A stretch of DNA of 64,000 nt from Pedobacter ginsengisoli (GTDB lineage: Bacteria; Bacteroidota; Bacteroidia; Sphingobacteriales; Sphingobacteriaceae), in NCBI RefSeq assembly GCF_002736205.1, contig NZ_CP024091.1, positions 4,647,555-4,711,554 on the forward strand, read 5' to 3'. The notes under the pieces were generated by a model that was not told where the DNA came from, did no database searches, and saw nothing but the letters and a program-made list of their open reading frames with translations. This document shows, piece by piece, positions 25,960 to 34,173 of this stretch (its first letter is position 1; each line of letters begins with the position of its first letter). Position numbers and translations under genes: made by a program.

Positions 25960-28575
25960 TTAAACACCAAATTCTTTATCTAAATATTCAGAAACTTTAA
26001 CAATAGCATTGTCAATAGTATCACTTAAAATGGTAACATATGATCCTGATTTTGCAGTTGCTATAATATATTTCAAGCAATCATTTCCATTATTATTGAT
26101 AATGATTTCCATGTTTGGCTTTATTTCATGGATTCCGTCTATCAACAGATTAATTATTTCTTGTTGATCACGACCTCTTAGGTATTTCTCCTGACAGATA
26201 ATGATTTTATCAAACATTTGTGCAGCAATTCGGGCAGTCTCTTTTATGTCTTCATCTCTCCTGTCGCCAGTGCCTGATATTACTCCTACATGTTCGGTTG
26301 CTTCAATGCTTTGTAAGTAGGCTTTTATTCCGTTAAAGCCATCAGGGTTATGAGCAAAATCAACCAGGATCTTGAACTCCTTAAATTTGAAGGTATTCAT
26401 TCTGCCCGGTGTTTGAGCTGCCGAAGGTATAAATGTTTCTAACGACATTCTGATATCTTCGATTTTATATCCCCATAAAAATGTAGCAAGGGTAGCTGCG
26501 AGGACATTCTGGATCATAAAATCAACGCTGCCACCAAAAGTCAATGGGATGTGGGTAACCTTCTCTACCCTTATTTTCCAGTCGCCCTTCTTGATAGTGA
26601 TGTACCCGTTCTCATAAATAGCGGCAATACCGCCTTTTTTACAATGTTCTTTAATAACGGGATTTTTCTCGTCCATGCTAAAATAAGCGACATTGCTATC
26701 TGCATTGTTAGCGATTTTTATACAATATTTGTTATCTGCATTAAGTACACTCCATCCGGTTCGTTTTACCGCACCGATTACTACTTCTTTTACCCTGCAA
26801 AGATCATCTAGTGTATGGATGTCTGATATTCCAAGGTGATCCTCCTGAATATTGGTAACAACACCGATGTCACACTTGTTAAATCCTAGCCCGGCTCTCA
26901 AAATACCTCCACGGGCAGTTTCTAATACCGCAAATTCTACAGTAGGGTCTCTTAAAATAAACTCTGCACTAACTGGCCCAGTTGTATCGCCTTTCATGAG
27001 TTTTGTATTTTGCACGTAAATCCCATCTGATGTTGTAAAGCCAACCCTGGTTCCATTGCTTTTAACAATATGAGCGATTAATCTTGTAGTGGTAGTTTTT
27101 CCATTGGTTCCTGTAACCGCAATAATTGGAATCCTTGCGTCCTTGCCTGGCGGATATAGCATGTCAATAACAGGAGCGGCTACGTTTCTTGGTAAGCCCT
27201 CACTAGGCGCAAGGTGCATTCTGAAACCAGGAGCTGCATTTACTTCTAAAACAACCCCTCCGTTTTCTGGAAGTGGCTGGGTTAAGTTTTCGGCCATGAT
27301 GTCTATACCACAAATATCTAAGCCAATTATTCTTGAAATGCGCTCACTAATAAAAACGTTTTGCGGATGAACCAGATCTGTAACATCAATTGATGTACCA
27401 CCTGTACTTAAGTTTGCCGTTGATTTTAGATAAACTGTTTCACCCTGTGGAGGTATAGAATCTAATGTGTAATCCTTTTTTGACAGTAAGTCTAAGGTAT
27501 CCCTGTCGACCGTAATTTCAGTTAGGACATTTTCATGTCCATAACCTCTTCGTGGGTCTTCATTTTCTTTGTCTATCAATTGCTGAACAGTATCTTGTCC
27601 GTTGCCGGTGATATGTGCCGGAACTCGCAGAGCAGCGGCAACCATTTTATGATCAATTACCAGTACCCTGAAATCGTATCCGGTAATAAACCGTTCAATG
27701 ATTATTCTTCTTGAATAATTCTTAGCATATTCAAAAGCTTCAGTGGCCGCCTCAACAGTTTTGACATTTATAGTGGCACCTCTGCCATGATTTCCATCCA
27801 GTGGTTTAAATACCAGTGGGAAGCCTACCTTTTTTATAGCATCGGGAAGGTCCTCGATGTCTGATATGGTTACTCCTTTAGCAACTGGAATAGCAGAATC
27901 CTGTAACAGTCTCTTAGTTTCATCTTTATTGCCGGCAATATCAACAGCTATACTGTTTGTCTTTTCTGTCATCGTTGCTCGAAAACGGACCTGATTTTTG
28001 CCATAACCCAACTGTACTAAGGAGCTTTTATTTAACCTTATCCAAGGGATATCTCTTGAGATTGCCTCGTCTACAATTGAGCCTGTACTTGGGCCCAGTC
28101 TTTCCATTTCTCTAAGCTCACGCATGCGTTGTATATCTGTTTCCAGATCGTATTCATGGTTGTTTATTAATGCTTCAGCAATTTGAACAGAGGCTTCGGC
28201 AGCATAAATTCCTGCCTTTTCTTCAATGTAACTAAATACGACATTATAAATGCCTTCCGTTTTGGTTTGTCGGGTCCTTCCGAATCCAGTGTCCATACCT
28301 GCCAGGGTTTGAATTTCTAATGCAATATGTTCAATTACATGACCCATCCAGGTGCCTTCCTCAATCCTTGCTAAAAAACCACCAGGTTCGCCCTTAGAGC
28401 ATCGATGAGTTTGCAAGGTTGGGATCAATTTTTCAATACGTTCTCTAAAACCATCGATAAGGTTGGTAGGCCTCTGCTCCATTTCCCCAAGATCCAGCCT
28501 CATCTGAATCAACTTTTTTCTGTTTATCGACCAAATGTTTGGTCCACGAAGCACCTGTATGCCTAATATTTTCAT
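25960..28575 (-). CDS. cphA: Cyanophycin synthetase CphA
   Basis: 871 residues, the normal CphA1 length. It builds multi-L-arginyl-poly-L-aspartate from Asp and Arg with ATP, forming cytoplasmic nitrogen-storage granules. The N-terminal domain (RGPNIWSINR, CSKGEPGGF, WMGHVIEHIALE) is followed by an ATP-grasp domain (FKPLDGNHGRGATINV, LEVNAAPGF), which adds Asp. A Mur-ligase-like domain with P-loop GTNGKTTTTR near residue 490 adds Arg. It is divergent from the degradation genes cphB and isoaspartyl peptidase across a 360-base spacer. All catalytic blocks appear intact. Confidence 0.96.
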   Translation of the reverse strand: MKILGIQVLRGPNIWSINRKKLIQMRLDLGEMEQRPTNLIDGFRERIEKLIPTLQTHRCSKGEPGGFLARIEEGTWMGHVIEHIALEIQTLAGMDTGFGRTRQTKTEGIYNVVFSYIEEKAGIYAAEASVQIAEALINNHEYDLETDIQRMRELREMERLGPSTGSIVDEAISRDIPWIRLNKSSLVQLGYGKNQVRFRATMTEKTNSIAVDIAGNKDETKRLLQDSAIPVAKGVTISDIEDLPDAIKKVGFPLVFKPLDGNHGRGATINVKTVEAATEAFEYAKNYSRRIIIERFITGYDFRVLVIDHKMVAAALRVPAHITGNGQDTVQQLIDKENEDPRRGYGHENVLTEITVDRDTLDLLSKKDYTLDSIPPQGETVYLKSTANLSTGGTSIDVTDLVHPQNVFISERISRIIGLDICGIDIMAENLTQPLPENGGVVLEVNAAPGFRMHLAPSEGLPRNVAAPVIDMLYPPGKDARIPIIAVTGTNGKTTTTRLIAHIVKSNGTRVGFTTSDGIYVQNTKLMKGDTTGPVSAEFILRDPTVEFAVLETARGGILRAGLGFNKCDIGVVTNIQEDHLGISDIHTLDDLCRVKEVVIGAVKRTGWSVLNADNKYCIKIANNADSNVAYFSMDEKNPVIKEHCKKGGIAAIYENGYITIKKGDWKIRVEKVTHIPLTFGGSVDFMIQNVLAATLATFLWGYKIEDIRMSLETFIPSAAQTPGRMNTFKFKEFKILVDFAHNPDGFNGIKAYLQSIEATEHVGVISGTGDRRDEDIKETARIAAQMFDKIIICQEKYLRGRDQQEIINLLIDGIHEIKPNMEIIINNNGNDCLKYIIATAKSGSYVTILSDTIDNAIVKVSEYLDKEFGV

Positions 28576-28935
28576 TGGTATAAATTTGTTCTTTAATGAT
28601 TAAATCCACCTAGCGTTAGTTCTATAACACGCTAAGCTTAAATAAGTTTGTTGTTTACTGTTGCTCTCTTTGAAGAAAATGCCCTTGGCTTTTTACAGCA
28701 TATTTTTAAAAGTATTTCGAACTTTTACCCGGATTACTTTATGCTTTAAATGGAGAGATTAAAGTATAAAAATTTTCTGAGAATTATGCAGCTGTTAATC
28801 CAATTTGTTGTGAATATATTTTGTGTAAATAATTTGGAAGTAAAGTTTAAATAATGAAATTGTTAATAGGGTTAAAATTGCATTACAAATCAATTTTATC
28901 TAAGTTTGGCCCTATTGGAAATATAAATATTTAAA
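28576..28935. other. Divergent intergenic region between cphA and cphB
   Basis: 360 bases without a convincing gene. A TAGCGT/ACGCTA inverted repeat (28611-28616 with 28629-28634) lies about 40 bases upstream of the cphA start and could be an operator or leader hairpin. The cphB side carries a well-matched promoter (28877-28908). I found no TAnnTTTG for cphA on the minus strand. Confidence 0.45.
28877..28908 (+). promoter_or_regulatory. Promoter of the cphB/isoaspartyl-peptidase operon
   Basis: ATTG at 28877-28880, 20 bases, TAAGTTTG at 28901-28908, then 27 bases to the cphB ATG. Close to the TTTG-N19-TAnnTTTG consensus. Confidence 0.65.
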
Positions 28936-29811
28936 ATGACTCCGAAGGGTAAATTAATTATTATAGGGGGTGCAATAAATACCGGAAGTTTTACCGAAAC
29001 TCAGTTCGGGTTGCCCCAAAATATGAACTTTTTTGAAAGGGGTATTTTAAAGAAAATCACTGTTGAATCTGTAAGAGATAGTAAATCCAGATTTGAAATC
29101 ATTACCACAGCCTCCCTTATTCCAGAGAAAGTTGGAGAAGAATATATAAAGGCATTTGCCCAGCTTGATGTGCATGACGTTGGTGTATTAAATATTAATA
29201 GTCGGGAACAGGCTAATTCAAATGAGAATTGCGAGAGGGTTAAGGCGGCTGATGTAATTATATTTACAGGAGGAGACCAGCTTCGCTTGTCATCCATATT
29301 TGGAGGGACATCGATTCATCAGATCTTATTAGATAAGTATCAGAATGAACCTGTAGTAATTGCGGGGACATCAGCAGGAGCAGCGGCATCTTCAAAAAAT
29401 ATGATCTATCAGGGAAGTTCCAAGGATGCACTTTTGAAAGGAGAGGTGAAAATTACCGGCGGACTAGGGTTTATCGATGGTGTAATTGTAGATACACATT
29501 TTGTCCAAAGAGGTAGAATCGGTCGTCTGTTATATGCTACAGCAAGTAATCCGGGGATTCTGGGTATAGGTTTAGGTGAAGATACAGGATTGTATATTTC
29601 GGAAGGAAATAAGATGGAAGCTATAGGCAGTGGAATGGTCATTTTGGTTGATGGCAGAGATATGGCCGATACCAATTTAACAGATGTTGAGATGGGGCAG
29701 CCGGTTTCTATTAAAAATATGATTGTACATGTGATGTGTGATGGAGATACCTATAACCTTACTGAGCATAAGTTGACCATTCATCACCCAAAGGTTGTTT
29801 CAACAGATTAG
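28936..29811 (+). CDS. cphB: Cyanophycinase CphB
   Basis: 291 residues, peptidase family S51. It cleaves cyanophycin to beta-Asp-Arg dipeptides. The nucleophile motif GTSAGAAAS places Ser146; FTGGDQLRL (110-118) and the DTHFVQRGRIGRL block (186-198) with His188 complete the recognisable active-site region. No signal peptide, so it acts inside the cell on stored polymer, unlike exported cyanophycinases. It shares a transcript with the following isoaspartyl-peptidase gene, whose ATG begins one base after this stop. Confidence 0.95.
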   Translation: MTPKGKLIIIGGAINTGSFTETQFGLPQNMNFFERGILKKITVESVRDSKSRFEIITTASLIPEKVGEEYIKAFAQLDVHDVGVLNINSREQANSNENCERVKAADVIIFTGGDQLRLSSIFGGTSIHQILLDKYQNEPVVIAGTSAGAAASSKNMIYQGSSKDALLKGEVKITGGLGFIDGVIVDTHFVQRGRIGRLLYATASNPGILGIGLGEDTGLYISEGNKMEAIGSGMVILVDGRDMADTNLTDVEMGQPVSIKNMIVHVMCDGDTYNLTEHKLTIHHPKVVSTD

Positions 29812-29812
29812 G

Positions 29813-30655
29813 ATGAAAGTAATTATACATGGCGGTTTTTTTAGCGAATCTGGTACCAATCAGGAAACAAAAAAGTCAAAGCAACAAGCCTTGGCTTCTA
29901 TAGTTACCCAAGCCCATAATTATTTGAAAACACATACGGCATTAGAAACGGTAGTTTATGCCGTTAGTTTGCTTGAAGATGACCAATTGTTTAATGCAGG
30001 TTTGGGATCCCAGATACAAAGTGACGGTAAGGTGCGTTTAAGTGCATCTTTAATGGACGGTAAAACTCAAAAATTTAGTGGGGTTATCAATATTGAGGAT
30101 ATAAAAAATCCTATTCGGGTTTCTGAGAAATTACTTAAGTATGAAGACAGGGTATTAAGTGGTGAAGGAGCATGTGCTTTTGCGGCCAAAAACGGCTTTG
30201 ACTATTTTGATCCTATTACCCCCCAAAGACAACAAGAGTACGAGGCAAAATTGAACCAGCAGGAAAGGAAAGGAACTGTAGGTTGTGTGGCATTGGATGC
30301 TGATGGCAATATTGCTGCGGCAACTTCGACAGGGGGAAAGGGCTTTGAAATCCCATGCAGAGTAAGTGACTCTGCCACTGTAGCGGGAAATTTTGCAAAT
30401 CAGTTTGCTGGTATTTCTTGTACGGGTGTGGGAGAAGATATTGTTAATGTTGCTATGGCAGCAAAAATAGTTACTCGTGTAACAGATGGGCTTAGCCTTA
30501 AAGATGCTTGTGATAAATCTTTTGCAGAGTTGAAACTTATTGATGGTTTTGCAGGTGTAATAGGGATTTCATCAAAAGGAGAAATTTATCACTTAGACTC
30601 TCATCCTTATATGGTATGGGCGGCTTTTGATAATTGTTTAGAAGTATTTCCTTAA
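29813..30655 (+). CDS. Isoaspartyl peptidase / plant-type asparaginase (Ntn hydrolase)
   Basis: 280 residues from the ATG at 29813 (the frame opens upstream inside cphB). Autoproteolysis before Thr155 in RKGTVGCVA would create the active beta chain. LFNAGLGS (59-66) and SCTGVGED are family landmarks. In this context it most likely splits beta-Asp-Arg from cyanophycinase into Asp and Arg (inference). It is shorter than usual (about 300-320), and the segment after the NAGxGS loop reads VRLSASLMDG where most members have an acidic ExDAxIMDG, so it may be a divergent, specialised subfamily. Confidence 0.9.
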   Translation: MKVIIHGGFFSESGTNQETKKSKQQALASIVTQAHNYLKTHTALETVVYAVSLLEDDQLFNAGLGSQIQSDGKVRLSASLMDGKTQKFSGVINIEDIKNPIRVSEKLLKYEDRVLSGEGACAFAAKNGFDYFDPITPQRQQEYEAKLNQQERKGTVGCVALDADGNIAAATSTGGKGFEIPCRVSDSATVAGNFANQFAGISCTGVGEDIVNVAMAAKIVTRVTDGLSLKDACDKSFAELKLIDGFAGVIGISSKGEIYHLDSHPYMVWAAFDNCLEVFP

Positions 30656-30795
30656 GTAATGCATAGTTGCCTGTGGCAACGTAACAGTTATAATACTAAA
30701 TTTCTTATAGATTAACTACCCGCTAACATTAATTTTAATTTCGTGAGAGATATTTGACCAGTGGCATTTTCACATGAAACTTAAATATTAATGAA

Positions 30796-33327
30796 ATGGA
30801 TTCACGCAGAGATTTTCTAAGAAAGGTTGCATTATTATCGGGCAGTACGGCTATGACTGCAATTATGCCTTCTGCAATACAACGAGCATTTGCTATAAAC
30901 CCTGAAATTGGCAGTACATATCTTGATGCTGAGCATGTTGTTATACTAATGCAGGAAAACCGATCATTTGATCACTGTTTTGGAACCTTACAAGGTGTAA
31001 GGGGTTTTAATGATACAAGGGCTGTTCAATTGCCTGATAAAAAGCCTGTATGGTTACAAACTGATGCAACCGGTGATACGTACGCTCCATTTAGATTAAA
31101 CATAAAAAACACAAAAGTTACCTGGATGGGAGATCTTCCGCATTCAAGAGCAAGCCAGGTTGATGCCAATAATTTTGGAAAGTATGATAAATGGTTGCCG
31201 GCCAAGCGATCGGGAAATAAATCATATGCAGATATGCCTTTAACTTTAGGTTATTATACCCGCGATGATTTGCCTTTTAATTATAGTATGGCTGACGCTT
31301 TTACAGTATGTGATCAGAACTTCTGCTCTGCAATGACCAGTACTACGCCTAATCGTTCATTCTTTTGGACGGGTAAAATTACCCATGATGAAAATGGCAT
31401 CCCAAAAGCCAACATTAGAAATACAGATTTTGGTTACGGAAATATGCCCTGGAATACCTTCCCTGAATTGTTGGAAGAAAATAATATTGCATGGAAATTT
31501 TATCAAAATGATTTAAGCTGTGGCGGTGGGTTTGTAGGAGAGGAAAGATCATGGTTATCTAACTTTGGGTGTAATCTTTTGGAATTTTTTAAGGCTTATA
31601 ATGTTAAATTTTCTGAGCGATACATAAAGAACTTACAGAAACAAGCGGAGGAGCTTCCTGGTGAAATTAATAAACTGCAGGAAAGGACGCCGTCTAGTGA
31701 AGAGGATGGCAAAAAAGCTCTTGAAAGTGTTAGAAAAAAACAGGAAGTACTGGATAATGCAAGAAGCGAGCTTTCAAAATGGAATAAAGAGAGTTATGAA
31801 AAACTGTCGGATAAAGAGAAGAGCCTTTACAAAAGTGCTTTCGTGATCAATTCCGGAGATTCTGATTTTCGATCAATTACAGAACTTACCTATAATGATC
31901 AAGGTGCAAAGCGAAATGTGACAGTGCCAAAAGGAGATTTGCTTCATCAATTTAGACAGGATGTAAATACAGGGAAATTGCCGGTGGTATCCTGGCTTGC
32001 CGGGCCACAAAACTTCTCCGACCATCCAAGTGCTCCATGGTATGGAGCATGGTATGTGTCAGAAATTCTAGACATTTTAACCAAGAACCCCGAAGTTTGG
32101 AAGAAAACAATATTCATTGTTACTTATGATGAAAATGATGGTTATTTTGATCATGTTCCTCCTTTTTCAATTTCAGACACCAGGCTGCCCGGAAGCGGAA
32201 AATGTTCTGCAGGTATAGAAACTGAAATCGAACATGTACGTTTGGAGAATGAATTGAAACAGGGAATTCCTAAAAATCAGGCCAGAGAGGCTCCAATAGG
32301 TCTTGGTTTTCGGGTTCCGATGGTTATTGCATCACCTTGGAGCAGAGGAGGTAAAGTGTGCTCAGAAGTTTTTGATCATACTTCAACATTACAGTTTTTG
32401 GAAGGGTTTGTAAATAAGAAATTTAAAAAGAATATCAAGCTTGATAATATAAGCAAATGGCGTCGTACCATTTGTGGAGACCTTACTTCCGCTTTTAGTC
32501 CTTATAATGGTGATAAACTAGAAAAGATTGCTTTTCTTGACAGAGATAAAAATGTTGAAACTATATATAATGCTAAATTTAAGGATAGCCCTATAGGATT
32601 TAAGAAGCTTTCGGGTTCGGATATTGCGCGAATTGCAAATCAAAAGGCAGGAATGCTGGTACAGGAAAAGGGGATACGCCCATCTTGTGCTCTGCCTTAT
32701 GAGTTGTATGTTGATGGAGCGATAACTAAGGATGGAACTAATTTTGAAATTGAATTTAAAGCGGGGAATAATATTTTCGACAAAAAAACTGCAGGATCTC
32801 CGTTTACAGTTAGTGTACCCGTAAAGTATAATGACGAAACAAGTAAAGATGAAATCTCAAGAAATTGGTCGTTTGCTGTTTCAGCTGGAGATCATTTAAA
32901 TTACGGCTGGCCTGTTAATGCATTTGAAAACGGAGTGTATCATCTTCGTGTTCATGGGCCTAATGGTTTTTATAGGGAGTTTATTGGAAATGAAGATAAT
33001 CAACAGATAAAGGTAAATGCCAGCTACGAGTCTAACCGACTTAATCCAGCTAAACTAACTGGTAATATTAAAGTGGATATTGTTAATGCTGGGGCAAAAG
33101 CCCAAACAGTTATTATAAGAGACAATAGCTATGGTAAAGGAAGTCAAACCAAATTGGTAGCAGCTGGCGGTAAGGCAAGCGTTGTTCTGGATCTATCAAG
33201 ATCATACCAATGGTATGATCTTAGCATAAAGCTTGAGGGAAATAATATTTTTGAAGAGCGGTTTGCAGGGAGAGTAGAAACAGGTTTAGAGACCAAAACG
33301 GACCCGTTAATGGGGGGTACAGCTTAG
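30796..33327 (+). CDS. Phosphocholine-specific phospholipase C family protein, Tat-exported
   Basis: 843 residues. The N-terminus carries a twin-arginine signal (SRRDFLRK at 3-10, then a hydrophobic stretch ending around Ala34). The phosphoesterase domain begins EHVVILMQENRSFDHCFGTLQGVRG and continues with MTSTTPNRSFFWTG and FIVTYDENDGYFDHVPPF, the metal-binding blocks of the PlcN/AcpA family. Two DUF756-type beta domains form the C-terminal 200 residues. A Lys/Glu-rich coiled-coil-like insert occupies roughly residues 278-340. It should hydrolyse phosphatidylcholine or sphingomyelin outside the cytoplasm. Monocistronic. Confidence 0.92.
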   Translation: MDSRRDFLRKVALLSGSTAMTAIMPSAIQRAFAINPEIGSTYLDAEHVVILMQENRSFDHCFGTLQGVRGFNDTRAVQLPDKKPVWLQTDATGDTYAPFRLNIKNTKVTWMGDLPHSRASQVDANNFGKYDKWLPAKRSGNKSYADMPLTLGYYTRDDLPFNYSMADAFTVCDQNFCSAMTSTTPNRSFFWTGKITHDENGIPKANIRNTDFGYGNMPWNTFPELLEENNIAWKFYQNDLSCGGGFVGEERSWLSNFGCNLLEFFKAYNVKFSERYIKNLQKQAEELPGEINKLQERTPSSEEDGKKALESVRKKQEVLDNARSELSKWNKESYEKLSDKEKSLYKSAFVINSGDSDFRSITELTYNDQGAKRNVTVPKGDLLHQFRQDVNTGKLPVVSWLAGPQNFSDHPSAPWYGAWYVSEILDILTKNPEVWKKTIFIVTYDENDGYFDHVPPFSISDTRLPGSGKCSAGIETEIEHVRLENELKQGIPKNQAREAPIGLGFRVPMVIASPWSRGGKVCSEVFDHTSTLQFLEGFVNKKFKKNIKLDNISKWRRTICGDLTSAFSPYNGDKLEKIAFLDRDKNVETIYNAKFKDSPIGFKKLSGSDIARIANQKAGMLVQEKGIRPSCALPYELYVDGAITKDGTNFEIEFKAGNNIFDKKTAGSPFTVSVPVKYNDETSKDEISRNWSFAVSAGDHLNYGWPVNAFENGVYHLRVHGPNGFYREFIGNEDNQQIKVNASYESNRLNPAKLTGNIKVDIVNAGAKAQTVIIRDNSYGKGSQTKLVAAGGKASVVLDLSRSYQWYDLSIKLEGNNIFEERFAGRVETGLETKTDPLMGGTA

Positions 33328-33357
33328 CATTGATAAAGATGATATAGGATTGTTTAT

Positions 33358-33365
33358 TACTTTTG
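33358..33365 (+). promoter_or_regulatory. TAnnTTTG element before the TPR gene
   Basis: TACTTTTG, 15 bases before the ATG at 33381. A TTG lies 25 bases upstream, longer than optimal spacing. Confidence 0.5.
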
Positions 33366-33380
33366 TTATATCTTTACCGT

Positions 33381-34085
33381 ATGAACAAGAGTTGGTTAGC
33401 AATCATTTTTCTGATTATATCAAATCAAGCAATGACCCAAACCAGTCATTTTCTGCCGCAGCAACCGCCACAGGGAAGTGGAGCTATTAATATTGTAGTA
33501 TCCAATTTGGAGGAGAACGAAGGGGATATGTATTTTGCTGAGGCTGAGAGAAATGAACGAAATGGAGAACTTAATGAAGCAGTAACCTTATTTGGTAAAG
33601 CCGCTTTTGAATATAATAGCGCTAAACAGTTTGTCCGTTATGGGGAAGCCTTAATGAGGTTAAGTAACGTACATTATTTACTGGCCCACTTTAATGAGGC
33701 AGAGCAAGTAGTTTTAAATGTTGCATTAAAGAACTATTCAAAGATAGGGAGTAGAAATGGCCAGATGGAATCTTATAGTCAGTTGGGAAGGATTTATCTG
33801 GCACTAAATAAACCTACACAGTCTTTATGGTTTTATACTCAGCAAGGAATATTGGCAAAGCAGATAGGTAATAGTTCAGCTTATATTGAATCTGTTTTGG
33901 GTGCCGCAAATGTAAAAATCAGGAAAAAGGAGTATGCTTTGGCAAGTAAGGATCTTAACAGAGCTGAACTTTTAGCAAAATCAGCAAATACAAGCGAGTT
34001 CAAAAATCAGATAAAAGACGCTAGATCCATGCTTCCGGCTGTAGCAGCTGCCAAGACCACAAAGAAATCGTCAAAAAAGAAATAG
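33381..34085 (+). CDS. Secreted or periplasmic TPR-repeat protein
   Basis: 234 residues from the ATG at 33381, where a signal peptide begins (NKSWLAIIFLIISNQAMTQ). The frame runs upstream to a TTG inside the promoter motif, which I reject. The body holds about four tetratricopeptide-like helical pairs (DMYFAEAERNERNGELNEAV, LMRLSNVHYLLAHFNEAEQV, SYSQLGRIYLALNKP, EYALASKDLNRAELL). It ends in a Lys/Ser-rich basic tail. Probably a protein-protein interaction scaffold; partner unknown. Confidence 0.78.
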   Translation: MNKSWLAIIFLIISNQAMTQTSHFLPQQPPQGSGAINIVVSNLEENEGDMYFAEAERNERNGELNEAVTLFGKAAFEYNSAKQFVRYGEALMRLSNVHYLLAHFNEAEQVVLNVALKNYSKIGSRNGQMESYSQLGRIYLALNKPTQSLWFYTQQGILAKQIGNSSAYIESVLGAANVKIRKKEYALASKDLNRAELLAKSANTSEFKNQIKDARSMLPAVAAAKTTKKSSKKK

Positions 34086-34109
34086 TATTTCCAGAACTTT
34101 CGTAAGTTT

Positions 34110-34147
34110 ACAGAAAAGAGACAGTATTATTACTGTCTCTTTTCTGT
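34110..34147 (+). terminator. Terminator hairpin after the TPR gene
   Basis: Perfect 17-base arms (34110-34126 and 34131-34147, core GAGACAGT/ACTGTCTC) with a four-base loop; the T-rich right arm serves as the T run. Confidence 0.85.
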
Positions 34148-34173
34148 TTATTTATGAAATTGGTATCATATTA

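Noticed and set aside
28679..28762. 27-codon open frame in the cphA-cphB spacer
   Set aside because: Short, no promoter at a useful distance, no recognisable signal; expected by chance in AT-rich spacer.
30666..30680. GTTGCC-TGT-GGCAAC hairpin after the isoaspartyl peptidase as terminator
   Set aside because: Good stem but no T run follows, so an intrinsic terminator cannot be claimed.
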